A DNA stretch of 33,101 nucleotides from Nitrospirota bacterium (lineage in GTDB: Bacteria > Nitrospirota_A > Leptospirillia > Leptospirillales > Leptospirillaceae). The stretch is from contig JAKCCY010000017.1 of assembly GCA_021838765.1 (NCBI GenBank), positions 1-33,101 on the forward strand. Direction: 5' to 3'. This document shows, piece by piece, positions 15,531 through 23,127 of this stretch. Position 1 is the first letter of the stretch. Each line of letters opens with the position of its first letter. The notes beneath the pieces are model-generated. The model was not told the origin of the DNA. It saw only the letters and a program-made list of their open reading frames with translations, and made no database searches. The translations under genes were made by a program, and so were the position numbers.

Positions 15531-16861
15531 GAGTGTTTCTCCTCATAGGGGTTGTATTCCGGCCGGCCCTGGTCAATCCAGTTGCGGCAGGCGATCAGGG
15601 CTCTGGACATTTTTTCGATGGAGGTGCGGATGACCTCATCGTCGTGACAGGTGGAGAGGAAGAAGGCTTCGAACTGGGAGGGGGGAAGGTAAATCCCCTG
15701 TTTCAGGGATTCGTGGAAGAACACCTGAAACAGGGCTGTATCCGATCGGGCTGCGGATGTCCAGTCGACAACGGGATCCGGGGTAAAAAAGAGTGTCATC
15801 ATTGACCCCATTCGATTGACCGTAGCCGGAAGGGAGAGGCGTCCTATGATTTCCTTGAGCCCCTGGGAAAGTTTTCTGCCCTGCTCTTCAAGCTGGGAAT
15901 AAAGGGCCGGGGTCTTGAGTTTCTGGATCGTTGCCAGACCGGCGGCCATGGATGCGGAGTTTCCGGAAAGTGTGCCCGCCTGGTAAACCGGTCCTTCGGG
16001 GGAAATCCTGGACATGATTTTGGCAGAGGCTCCGTATGCACCGACCGGAAGACCGCCGCCTATAATCTTGCCCAGGGTTGTGATGTCGGGTTCCATGGAG
16101 AAAAGGATTTGCGCGCCTCCGTACGTTTGGCGGAATCCGGTCATGATTTCATCGGCGATCAGAAGTGCCCCGTATTGTTCTGTAAGGCGTCGGAGTTCCC
16201 TGAGGAACTCCTCGTCCGGAAGGACAACTCCCATGTTGCCGCTGACGGGTTCAATAATGGCACAGGCAATCTTTTCTCCTTCCGAGGAAAAAAGAGTTTT
16301 GAGCGCCTCTGTGTCGTTATAGGGAAGGGTCAGTGTTTCCCGGGCTATTTCAGGGGGAACTCCGGCGGACGATGGGACGCCGAAGGTGGCGCCACCTGAA
16401 CCGGCCTTGACGAGAAGGGAGTCGGCGTGACCATGGTAGGCGCCCTCGAATTTCAGGACTCTGGAGCGGCCGGTGTATCCTCTTGCCAGTCGGATTGCGC
16501 TCATGGTGGCTTCGGTTCCGGAATTGACGAATCTCAGGCGGTCAACGGAAGGAAGGGCTGAAACGATGATCTCCCCGAGCTGGAGCTCCTCTTCGGAAGG
16601 GGCGCCAAAACTGATTCCGCGGTCGATGGCCGCATGAAGACGCTCGAGGACATCGGGATCTCCGTGACCCAGAATATGGGGGCCGTATGAGAGGACATAG
16701 TCTATGTATTCATTTCCATCGACGTCTGTCAGAAGACATCCCTTGGCGGTCCTGATGAATGGGGGGACTCCGCCGACAGCCCCAAACGCCCTGACAGGAC
16801 TGCTGACTCCTCCGGGGAAAATCGTTTTTGCCCGTCGGTACAATTCTTCTGAGCGCGTCAA
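15527..16861 (-). CDS. hemL: Glutamate-1-semialdehyde 2,1-aminomutase
   Basis: PLP enzyme forming 5-aminolevulinate from glutamate-1-semialdehyde in the C5 tetrapyrrole pathway. Family landmarks: RAKTIFPGGVSSPVRAFGAVGG at the start, VNSGTEATMSAIRLARG, KFEGAYHGHADSLL, LIADEIMTGFR, and the Schiff-base lysine region TTLGKIIGGGLPVGAYG. The open frame reaches an ATG at 16975, but that lies upstream of the best promoter and has no spaced ribosome site. The TTG at 16861 has a perfect AGGAGG 4 nt upstream and gives 444 residues, with an N-terminus matching the family. First gene of the long minus-strand series. Confidence 0.95.
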   Translation of the reverse strand: MTRSEELYRRAKTIFPGGVSSPVRAFGAVGGVPPFIRTAKGCLLTDVDGNEYIDYVLSYGPHILGHGDPDVLERLHAAIDRGISFGAPSEEELQLGEIIVSALPSVDRLRFVNSGTEATMSAIRLARGYTGRSRVLKFEGAYHGHADSLLVKAGSGGATFGVPSSAGVPPEIARETLTLPYNDTEALKTLFSSEGEKIACAIIEPVSGNMGVVLPDEEFLRELRRLTEQYGALLIADEIMTGFRQTYGGAQILFSMEPDITTLGKIIGGGLPVGAYGASAKIMSRISPEGPVYQAGTLSGNSASMAAGLATIQKLKTPALYSQLEEQGRKLSQGLKEIIGRLSLPATVNRMGSMMTLFFTPDPVVDWTSAARSDTALFQVFFHESLKQGIYLPPSQFEAFFLSTCHDDEVIRTSIEKMSRALIACRNWIDQGRPEYNPYEEKHS

Positions 16862-16865
16862 TGAA

Positions 16866-16871
16866 CCTCCT
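16866..16871 (-). promoter_or_regulatory. Ribosome binding site fixing the hemL TTG start
   Basis: AGGAGG on the minus strand, 4 nt from TTG at 16861. It selects this start over the in-frame ATG at 16975. Confidence 0.7.
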
Positions 16872-16913
16872 GCTGTGAATGTTGGTCGGAAAAATCCGGA
16901 TATATGGTCCGCT

Positions 16914-16942
16914 ATTATAATGGAACACCGGAAGATTGGAAA
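16914..16942 (-). promoter_or_regulatory. Sigma70-type promoter for hemL and downstream genes
   Basis: Minus strand: -35 TTTCCA (16937-16942, 4/6), 17-bp spacer, -10 TATAAT (16914-16919, 6/6). The predicted start of transcription near 16907 gives a leader of about 45 nt to the TTG start. Confidence 0.65.
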
Positions 16943-17391
16943 GATTCCGGTCCGGAAAATCCTTGATGTGTTCATTCCTTAAAGCTTTTTGGGCATCAAT
17001 GGAAGGTCCGTGAGCGGGTTGACCGCATTAAGGGGAGAAATCAGCGGCCGTCCCTATTCTTTTCCGGCCGCTCTCCGGGAACGTCTCGGATCCGGAAGCA
17101 TCACCTCCACCGTCCACAAAGACCTGGTCCAGAGGAAAATCCGGAATCAGCAAGAACCGCCCCACTGCTTCTTGCTTCCTCCGGCTTCCCGGACGCCCTG
17201 CGGTCTTTTTGGGATGAACGGAATCGCTCTCCCTTAACCTTTGCCGATTTCTGCGTTACAATAATATGGCGGGACGTTTCTCCCGACCTGTGCATCCTGT
17301 TTGCTTCGGCTTGTTTTGGGGGATATATTTCACAAATCTGTTTTTGATGTCCGGGGGACCGGAGAGCGAAACAATCAGATGGAGGTAGTGC
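16943..17391. other. Intergenic region hemL / small acidic protein
   Basis: Apart from a promoter toward the plus strand (17234-17262) and a CGGGA/TCCCG mini-hairpin at about 17269-17286, I see no feature. Short ORFs on both strands lack ribosome sites and protein-like composition. Confidence 0.5.
17234..17262 (+). promoter_or_regulatory. Candidate promoter for the small protein / J-protein pair
   Basis: TTAACC (4/6), exact 17-bp spacer, TACAAT (5/6). Leader of about 120 nt to the ATG at 17392. Confidence 0.5.
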
Positions 17392-17604
17392 ATGAAAAGT
17401 CATCAGGCGATCAGCGAAACCATCAATAAGCTCAGAACGGCATTTGAAGAGGGAACCAGTGTGGACAGCGGTTTGTGGGAAAAAGTGGTCGAGGCCCTTG
17501 ATGAGGGAGTGAATTCCGGATGGCTTTCGCAGGCCGAGGGAGACGATCTGAGGGAGAGGCTCTCTGAGCTTGAAGACGAGATGAAGTCCCTGGAAAATTT
17601 CTGA
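17392..17604 (+). CDS. Small acidic helical protein of unknown function
   Basis: 70 residues, strongly acidic, with predicted long amphipathic helices (SETINKLRTAFEEG; DDLRERLSELEDEMKSLENF), probably a coiled coil. A good ribosome site GGAGGT lies 6 nt before the ATG. The next gene, a J-domain protein, starts 16 nt after the stop, so the two are likely co-expressed. I do not recognise a family. Confidence 0.65.
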   Translation: MKSHQAISETINKLRTAFEEGTSVDSGLWEKVVEALDEGVNSGWLSQAEGDDLRERLSELEDEMKSLENF

Positions 17605-17620
17605 TTAACCGGAGGGACGG

Positions 17621-18217
17621 GTGAAGGATTATTATCGGGAACGTGCAGCGCTCAGGCGGCGACTTGAGGAGATGGTCTCTGAAAGTCGAAAGGGGATGGA
17701 GTATGCCCTCGAACGCATGTTTCTGGTCCAGCCCGAGTCCTATATACTGTTTGACGAGCGATACTCCGAACTCCTGCGGCTGTTCAGCTGTCTTTTGAGG
17801 GAGCTTGACGATGTAAACTCCTGGGGAGCCCTTCTGCAGATCCAGAGAAGGGCGGGATTTCTGGAGGAGCGCTTTGAGGATGTGGACTGTGTGTTGTGGA
17901 ATCGGCCGAGAAAAGCCAGATCGAGGATTGCCTGGAGCCGATTCTTTGGTCACGCGACCGGATCGGGAGGTGAGGATGCGGGAGGCTCGTCCGGATCCGG
18001 TTCGGGGCTCAGCCACTCCGAGGCATGCATGGTCCTGGGTGTCGAGGCAACGGCAACACTGGTCGAAATCCGCCATCGTTTCCGGAATCTGGTGAAGAGT
18101 CTCCATCCCGATGTTCGTGATGGAGACCGAAGTTCAGAGGCGGAGATGAGAAAAGTGATTGAAGCGTATAATGTTCTGAAAAGCATTCTTGGAGAAGAGG
18201 CGCGCGGAAGTTCCTGA
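17621..18217 (+). CDS. J-domain protein (C-terminal J domain)
   Basis: 198 residues beginning with GTG, with GGAGGG upstream. The N-terminal 120 residues are helical and charged, with no recognised domain. A Gly/Ser-rich linker (GSGGEDAGGSSGSGSG) follows. A J domain occupies about 131-193, with SHSEACMVLGVEATATLVEI, the DnaK-stimulating HPD at 162-164, and AYNVLKSIL. This is a class III co-chaperone, expected to recruit DnaK to a specific client through its N-terminal part. It lies between the small acidic gene and OFOR operon 1; the client is unknown. Confidence 0.82.
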   Translation: MKDYYRERAALRRRLEEMVSESRKGMEYALERMFLVQPESYILFDERYSELLRLFSCLLRELDDVNSWGALLQIQRRAGFLEERFEDVDCVLWNRPRKARSRIAWSRFFGHATGSGGEDAGGSSGSGSGLSHSEACMVLGVEATATLVEIRHRFRNLVKSLHPDVRDGDRSSEAEMRKVIEAYNVLKSILGEEARGSS

Positions 18218-18630
18218 ACCCTGAATTGACTTGGAATCCCGGACCGTGATAGTGTCAAACTCCATAAGATTCATTGGATATCAGGAGAATCAACCATATC
18301 GCCCTGGCAAGGGTTGAAGCGTTATCGGTCCTTTATATTCATGGACTGGACGCTACTTTTGTCTCTTGGATTTATTCTGTCCGGATTTGCGGATCAAGCT
18401 TTGAGCTGCTCCGAGCTGTTTCGGCATTGGTGTAAGGGTCTTCTCATCTTTCGCCGGCCTTTTCCGGATGTTCTTCAGGATTGTCCAGTCAACATGCATG
18501 CGTTTTTTGTAATTCGGTAGGATCTGGTCAAGTAGGCCAGGTTAAAAGGTCGTGTCGCACAGACCGGCTCAAATAATCAATGATCTCGTTCGGACCTGAA
18601 GGTCCTGGGCGCTGATGAAGGAGATGTCTC
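18218..18630. other. Leader region of OFOR operon 1
   Basis: About 410 bp. A weak promoter candidate lies at its left end, and a GGACC-TGAA-GGTCC hairpin (18592-18605) just before the ribosome site AAGGAGAT (about 18616). A 68-codon TTG-initiated frame at 18314-18520 (MDWTLLLSLGFILSG-like hydrophobic start) has no proper ribosome site and is not called. No RNA gene recognised. Confidence 0.5.
18226..18255 (+). promoter_or_regulatory. Weak candidate promoter of OFOR operon 1
   Basis: TTGACT (5/6 to -35), 18-bp spacer, TAGTGT (poor -10). It would give a leader of roughly 370 nt. No better promoter was seen closer to the gene. Confidence 0.3.
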
Positions 18631-19869
18631 ATGTCAGAAGGTGCTGGGGTAGAGGTTAAATCGACGTCTGCCGGAGCTGGGGTAGTCAAGGATTCTGAAA
18701 CGTCCGAGGCCGCCGGGCAGAAAGTTGTTACCCCCGAATATATGTTCTTTGAGGCACCGCGGGAACGGGCGTTCATTACCGGTTCCGAGGCCGCCAAGGA
18801 AGCAATCCGTCGCGCAAACGTGGATGTGGCCATTTCGTACCCGATCACTCCCCAGAGCGAGACGATGCAGCAGGTAGGTGCTCTCTGGGCTGAGGGATAC
18901 GTCAAGGAATACTACCGTGGAGAAGAAGAGATCGGTGTGATGTCCGCGATCGCAGGTTCTTCCAGGGCAGGGGCCCGTTCGCTGACGGCGACGGCAGGAC
19001 CAGGCCTCATGCGTGGCATGGAAGTTGTCGCTTCCTGGCCCGGAGGCAGGATGCCGATCGTTCTTCTGATCATGTGCAGGGTTATCAACGCTCCTCTTTC
19101 AATTCAGCCGGACAACGCCGAACTGGCCTACCTCATCAACACGGGAAACATCGTGTTTCACGCAGAAAATCAGCAGGATTTCTTTGACTACACACTGAAG
19201 GCCTTCATTATCTCCGAACGTCCCGAAGTGACCCTTCCGGTGGCCGTGGCCGTGGACGGATTCTTCGTGACCCATGCCCGCGGGTACGTCATGATGCCAT
19301 CGAAGGATATCAAGCTTCCGCCAAGGGATCCCTATCATGAAGCCGTTCCGGTGATGGACAATGAAAATCCGCCAGCCCGTCTTTCGAGGGATGCGCCGAT
19401 CCAGAAGTCAAACTTCATCAGCTACCATGTTCATGCCTCCTGGCAGCAGGAAGTCTGGGCAGCGGTCGAGCGCTCCAGAAAATATATCGACATGTATATG
19501 GGCGGTCTTGTGGAGATTGTGAACCCGGATGCCGATACGATCGTGATCGCCTCCGGAAGTGCGGTTTCCCAGTCCAGGGAAGCCGTTCGGCAGGCAGAGG
19601 AAGATCTGGGCGAGCGCATTGGCCTGATCAAGGTCCGCTCCTTGAGACCGTTCCCGACAAAGGAACTCAGAGAGGCCTGCAAAAATGCAAAAAGAATCAT
19701 CGTGCCGGAGTTTAATTGCGTAGGATGGCTCTACAGGGATGTCGCCGCTGCCCTTTATGGACACTCAAAGGCGGAAATTATTCCTGGCCCCCGTGTTTTC
19801 GGCGGAATTTCCCTTCCGACGGAAATGATCCTTCAGTATATTTTCCCGGACAAGAAATTCATCTTCTAA
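18631..19869 (+). CDS. porA: 2-oxoacid:ferredoxin oxidoreductase alpha subunit, operon 1
   Basis: Large subunit of a reversible, TPP- and CoA-dependent enzyme. In the reductive TCA cycle it carboxylates acetyl-CoA to pyruvate or succinyl-CoA to 2-oxoglutarate with reduced ferredoxin. The pyrimidine-binding domain has VAISYPITPQSETMQQVG, EEEIGVMSAIAGSSRAGARS and TATAGPGL. The C-terminal transketolase-like domain has GSAVSQSREAV, GLIKVRSLRPFPTKEL and VPEFNCVGWL. 412 residues including a roughly 40-residue N-terminal tail low in motifs. Start ATG with AAGGAG upstream. Followed by beta, gamma and delta genes; alpha2 at 23128 is a clear paralogue. Confidence 0.93.
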   Translation: MSEGAGVEVKSTSAGAGVVKDSETSEAAGQKVVTPEYMFFEAPRERAFITGSEAAKEAIRRANVDVAISYPITPQSETMQQVGALWAEGYVKEYYRGEEEIGVMSAIAGSSRAGARSLTATAGPGLMRGMEVVASWPGGRMPIVLLIMCRVINAPLSIQPDNAELAYLINTGNIVFHAENQQDFFDYTLKAFIISERPEVTLPVAVAVDGFFVTHARGYVMMPSKDIKLPPRDPYHEAVPVMDNENPPARLSRDAPIQKSNFISYHVHASWQQEVWAAVERSRKYIDMYMGGLVEIVNPDADTIVIASGSAVSQSREAVRQAEEDLGERIGLIKVRSLRPFPTKELREACKNAKRIIVPEFNCVGWLYRDVAAALYGHSKAEIIPGPRVFGGISLPTEMILQYIFPDKKFIF

Positions 19870-19872
19870 TGT

Positions 19873-19938
19873 CCGCCGGGCACCTGCCCGGAAGAGCGCC
19901 CTTGCCCGTGTGATCGAGCCACCTGGTTCCGCCGGGCA
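19873..19938 (+). promoter_or_regulatory. GC-rich repeat/hairpin block between alpha and beta genes of operon 1
   Basis: Starts 3 nt after the alpha stop. CCGGGC-ACCT-GCCCGG (19876-19891) forms a perfect hairpin; TGCCCG (19903-19908) and CGGGCA (19933-19938) form a second. The 10-mer CCGCCGGGCA occurs twice as a direct repeat (19873-19882, 19929-19938), so the arms can swap partners. The corresponding gap in operon 2 is only 51 bp and lacks it. Possibly an mRNA processing or stability element. Confidence 0.5.
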
Positions 19939-20024
19939 AAGGTTTTATGGAAGTGCAACGAACGACTGATATTTCTTTAATATGGATAAAGTTTTTTTAA
20001 CAGGTCACTCTGGAGGAACACCTA

Positions 20025-20903
20025 ATGAGCATGGATAATCTTAAGATCTCGCCAGCCCTCGAAAAATATATGACCAAGGAGTACAGGGATCTGGTCGAGC
20101 GTGGCCCTTATGGAAAACAAAAGAAGGTTTCCGAAATGGGAACATTCAAGGAAATCATTGAGGAACATCCGATGTGTGCAGGGTGTGCGATGACTCTCTT
20201 CATCCGTCTGACAATGATCGGTCTTCCAAACCCGGAGCATACCATTCTGGTTGGAACCGCAGGATGCGGTAGACTGGCTCTGTCCCAAACATCGATCCCT
20301 TTTATCTACGGTAACTACGGAGATACAAATGCTGTGGCTTCCGGTCTGAAGCGCGGATTGGAAATGCGTTTTCCTGAGCAGCCGAAGGATGTTGTCGTCA
20401 TGGCAGGTGACGGTGGATTGGCCGACATCGGTTTTTCGACCGTGTTGCATTCATGGTTCCGGAAGGAAAAATTCACCACGATCATGCTCGACAATGAAGT
20501 TTACGGTAACACCGGAGGACAGGAATCCGGAATGACCCAACGCGGTGCAATCCTCAAAATGGCCCCCAAGGGCAAGAAGTACGAAAAAATGGACATGCTT
20601 GGCCTGGCCAAGACCGCCAATGTCCCCTACATTGTCCGGATGACCGTGACCAATCCAACAAGAGTTGCATCTGTTGTCAGGAAAGCTGTTCTGATTGCCA
20701 GAGAAATTGGGCCAACCTTTATTCAGGCCTATACCTCCTGCAACATTGAATATGCCATTCCGACACCAAAAGTGATTGATGATGCCAAGAGCCTTGAAGC
20801 AGAGCGATATGGGTTCCAGGAATTCATTTCTGATGAAGCCAAGGCATTCCTTGAATCAATCGAACCAAAGAAAGCCAAGGCAACCAAATCGACTGAAGCA
20901 TAA
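20025..20903 (+). CDS. porB: 2-oxoacid:ferredoxin oxidoreductase beta subunit, operon 1
   Basis: TPP-binding subunit, 292 residues. The cluster ligands expected for the family are seen as C51xxC54 (MCAGC), C81 (TAGCG) and C239 (TSCN), which should bind one [4Fe-4S]. The TPP diphosphate/Mg motif is GDG at 128-130 through NEVYGNTGGQ at 157-166. The ATG at 20025 has GGAGG 8-9 nt upstream. A gap of 155 bp separates it from alpha, with a structured block; the gamma gene follows after 32 bp. Beta2 at 24385 is a paralogue with the same ligands. Confidence 0.94.
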   Translation: MSMDNLKISPALEKYMTKEYRDLVERGPYGKQKKVSEMGTFKEIIEEHPMCAGCAMTLFIRLTMIGLPNPEHTILVGTAGCGRLALSQTSIPFIYGNYGDTNAVASGLKRGLEMRFPEQPKDVVVMAGDGGLADIGFSTVLHSWFRKEKFTTIMLDNEVYGNTGGQESGMTQRGAILKMAPKGKKYEKMDMLGLAKTANVPYIVRMTVTNPTRVASVVRKAVLIAREIGPTFIQAYTSCNIEYAIPTPKVIDDAKSLEAERYGFQEFISDEAKAFLESIEPKKAKATKSTEA

Positions 20904-20935
20904 ATGGCCTTTTCAAGTCAGGTAAAGGAGGTTTC

Positions 20936-21631
20936 ATGAACAAGGAACGCTATAACATCAGAATGGCCGGTATCGGCGGTCAGGGAGTTGTCACCGCTTC
21001 CCACATTCTCAGTAATGGAATGGTGATCATGGGTGGCGAAAGTACGCTCGTGCCGTTTTTCGGTTCAGAAAAACGCCTGGCTCCGGTTGAAAGCTATGTC
21101 AGAATTGCAAACGGGAAAATCTATGAGATCGGGGAGATCATTTACCCGAACTTGATCATGATCTTCCATCCTCAGGTCATTACCCATGGCAAGTCCTATA
21201 CCATGCCTTTCTACTCCGGCTTGAAACCTAACGGAGTGGTGCTGATCAACTCCGAAACTCCGATCCATCTCGTTGCTGATGAGGAAAGGGAGTTGATGGA
21301 GCGGAATGCCAAGGTTTATTACCTTCCGGCCACCCAGCTCTCAAGAGAGATCGCCGATACGGACCTGGCCACAAATATGGCAATGGTCGGAGCGGTAAGC
21401 GCTATTATGGGCATCCCGGACCTTCCGTCCCTTGAGCAGTCGGTCAAGGAGCGATTCCTTGGAAAGGGATTTGTTGTGTCCGGTGGAACAGCGGCCCTGG
21501 ACAACGTTATTGAGCGAAAGTTCGCAAAGAAAGAACAACTGTTGAAGAAGAACATGGAAGTCATTGTTGCCGCTTATAATTTTGCAGTCGAACATGGCTG
21601 GGCAAAGGTGAAAGAAAAGGTTCAGGTTTAA
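20936..21631 (+). CDS. porG: 2-oxoacid:ferredoxin oxidoreductase gamma subunit, operon 1
   Basis: 231 residues. Typical gamma-domain start RMAGIGGQGVVTASHIL (GGQG motif), PFFGSEKRLAPVESYVRI in the middle, and LATNMAMVGAVSAIMGI in the C-terminal half. In this enzyme class it packs on alpha/beta and participates in CoA binding and subunit assembly. Good ribosome site AAAGGAGG before the ATG. Delta follows 29 bp later. Paralogue at 25305. Confidence 0.92.
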   Translation: MNKERYNIRMAGIGGQGVVTASHILSNGMVIMGGESTLVPFFGSEKRLAPVESYVRIANGKIYEIGEIIYPNLIMIFHPQVITHGKSYTMPFYSGLKPNGVVLINSETPIHLVADEERELMERNAKVYYLPATQLSREIADTDLATNMAMVGAVSAIMGIPDLPSLEQSVKERFLGKGFVVSGGTAALDNVIERKFAKKEQLLKKNMEVIVAAYNFAVEHGWAKVKEKVQV

Positions 21632-21660
21632 TCAAATTCTAGCGGGAGAGGTGACTCAAG

Positions 21661-21972
21661 ATGTATCTTGTTGCCCATGTTGATACTTCAATCTGTTCGG
21701 AGACAGCCTGCAAGCTTTGTACGCAGTTCTGTCCAGAAACCAATACGATTCTCTATGACAATGACAAGAAGACGGCCTTTGTCGCTGTTGACCGTTGCAA
21801 GGCTTGCGAGATCTGCGTGAGCATATGCGATACGATGGCAAAGCATCATGCGATCAAGATGATCATGATCAGCGATCTTGAGAATCCGTTCGAGATGAGC
21901 AAGGCGGGATTCAATCCGGCGAAGTGGAAAGAACTGCCGGAAACTGTTGTCCTGGAAAAGGTTGCCAAGTAA
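21661..21972 (+). CDS. porD: Ferredoxin-like delta subunit, operon 1
   Basis: 103 residues with two [4Fe-4S] ligand sets that pass electrons between ferredoxin and the beta-subunit cluster. Set one is C-x4-C-x2-C-x3-CP (CSETACKLCTQFCPE); set two is C-x2-C-x2-C-x3-C (CKACEICVSIC), followed by Asp rather than Pro. The first spacing is longer than the bacterial-ferredoxin C-x2-C. A C-terminal tail of about 35 residues (IMISDLENPFEMSKAGFNP) is absent from the operon 2 delta subunit. Ribosome site GGGAGAGG upstream of the ATG. A hairpin with a T-rich tail follows. Confidence 0.9.
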   Translation: MYLVAHVDTSICSETACKLCTQFCPETNTILYDNDKKTAFVAVDRCKACEICVSICDTMAKHHAIKMIMISDLENPFEMSKAGFNPAKWKELPETVVLEKVAK

Positions 21973-21993
21973 CAGAAGCGAAAAATCTGGGAG

Positions 21994-22030
21994 AGGCTGT
22001 TCCTTGCCTTGGCGGGGGCAGCCTTTCTTT
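21994..22030 (+). terminator. Probable terminator/attenuator after delta, operon 1
   Basis: AGGCTG (21994-21999) pairs with CAGCCT (22019-22024), with partial inner pairing, followed by TTCTTT. Moderately strong, so read-through into the next two small genes remains possible. Confidence 0.5.
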
Positions 22031-22059
22031 CCGGTTATTTTTAATAGTGGAGTTTGAAC

Positions 22060-22344
22060 GTGGAAGCGGTTGAAATCAGTGATCCGGAAAAAATCAGGGA
22101 AATTCTGAAAGGGATTGTTCTTGAGGGAGATGGTTTTACAACCGACTGCCTTCTCGTTGACGTCTATGAGGCAGGTTTGACGTATCCTGACTATTTCAAG
22201 GCAACAGGGGAAGATTTCAAGGCATTTCTAAACGGAGTGAATCCAGCCTGGGAGTCCTACCATTTGCGTCAGGGGAAAAAAGTCTTCATGGTTTACGGGT
22301 CGGGGTCAAGAGGTCGAAGGCTGCACACAACGGAGACACCCTGA
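22060..22344 (+). CDS. Small protein of unknown function downstream of OFOR operon 1
   Basis: 94 residues from GTG at 22060, which has GGAG 7 nt upstream. An in-frame TTG at 22054 is too close to that site. Acidic N-terminal half (ISDPEKIREILKGIVLEGDGF), then DCLLVDVYEAGLTYPDYFKATGE-like aromatic stretch and a Gly/Arg-rich end. It ends 1 bp before the DUF1841 gene, so the two are translationally coupled. No family recognised. It could be an accessory factor of the oxidoreductase, by position only. Confidence 0.6.
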   Translation: MEAVEISDPEKIREILKGIVLEGDGFTTDCLLVDVYEAGLTYPDYFKATGEDFKAFLNGVNPAWESYHLRQGKKVFMVYGSGSRGRRLHTTETP

Positions 22345-22345
22345 A

Positions 22346-22768
22346 ATGAACCTCTTTGATCGGGAAAACCAGTGGAGATTTTCATCCATTGCCCAAAGGA
22401 AAAAAACAGGACCGCTTGAAGGCGAGGATCAGAGCATCGCCGAATTGATGGATCTCCATCCCGAACTGGATCCGTTCTGGGAGCTTGGTGAGGGATCTGC
22501 ATCTCCCCAGGAGGTCGATGGGGTTATTGTCAATCCCTTTGTCCACTTGATGTTCCATCTCCAGGTCCAGAACCAGATCGAGAAAGAGTATCCTCCCGAG
22601 GTCAAGATGGCTTTTCTCCGCCTGGTTGAACAGGGATTGTCAGACCATGATGCACTTCATGCCATTATTTCCGTTTTTGCCGATATCGCCTTTCGGGCAA
22701 CAAGAAGGGCGCAGACTTTTGACGAGACAGAGTATGTCTCAAGTCTCTCAAGGCTGACTGTAGGGTAA
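22346..22768 (+). CDS. DUF1841 family protein
   Basis: 140 residues. Matches the family pattern of HPE near residue 37 (MDLHPELDPFW), then the signature NPFVHLMFHLQVQNQIEKEYPP and a C-terminal helix with LSDHDALHAI. Function of the family is unknown; the His-rich helix pattern suggests a small helical bundle. It is coupled to the preceding small gene and follows OFOR operon 1. Assignment is from memory of the motif, not a search. Confidence 0.65.
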   Translation: MNLFDRENQWRFSSIAQRKKTGPLEGEDQSIAELMDLHPELDPFWELGEGSASPQEVDGVIVNPFVHLMFHLQVQNQIEKEYPPEVKMAFLRLVEQGLSDHDALHAIISVFADIAFRATRRAQTFDETEYVSSLSRLTVG

Positions 22769-23127
22769 CCCTCCAGATAACAGGATGGAACGGTTGTCGG
22801 AACAGTAAACGGGATCATCGGATAGACCAGAGTGATCCGATGGATACAAGGGAACTTTACACTCTGGACATTCTTTATTTCATGAAACCATGAAGAATCA
22901 AGATGGAGTCAGTCCCAGATATGGCCGTTTTATTGGCCTCAAGTGAACTGAGTGTCGGAACATTTTATTTTTACGATGTCTGGCATGTTTTCTGTTCGTG
23001 ACCAGATCGTTACAAGCGCCATGCGATGAAGAAGCATTCCGTTCTTGCCGCAAGATGAATTGACGAATGATGCCAAAATGGCGATGGCATTTCTGACAGA
23101 TGCAATCCAACTTTTAAGGAGAACGCC
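22769..23127. other. Leader/intergenic region before OFOR operon 2
   Basis: About 360 bp without a gene. It holds a candidate pseudoknot (22816-22867), an ATTCTT/AAGAAT hairpin (22870-22875/22893-22898), a direct repeat TGTCGGAACA (22795-22804 and 22953-22962), an ATGCCA/TGGCAT hairpin close to 23070-23090, and the AAGGAG ribosome site of alpha2. No clear -35/-10 pair seen. Confidence 0.55.
22816..22867 (+). promoter_or_regulatory. Candidate H-type pseudoknot or paired attenuator hairpins upstream of OFOR operon 2
   Basis: Stem 1: CATCGGAT (22816-22823) with ATCCGATG (22835-22842), 8/8. Its loop contains CCAGAGTG (22827-22834), which pairs 8/8 with CACTCTGG (22860-22867). The order and spacing (3-nt first loop, stems abutting, 17-nt last loop) are those of an H-type pseudoknot. 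The alternative is two competing hairpins, the second followed by ACATTCTTTATTT, which could weakly terminate. Confidence 0.5.

Noticed and set aside
16989..17237. Plus-strand ORF between hemL and the small acidic protein
   Set aside because: Weak start, no ribosome site, low-complexity Arg/Ser/Pro content; the promoter at 17234 lies at its end.
18344..18490. Inverted repeat GACTGGAC / GTCCAGTC about 130 bp apart
   Set aside because: An 8-bp match at this distance is expected about once by chance in a region of this size.
18314..18520. Small TTG-initiated ORF with a hydrophobic stretch before OFOR operon 1
   Set aside because: No spaced ribosome site and no recognisable family; noted only as part of the leader region.
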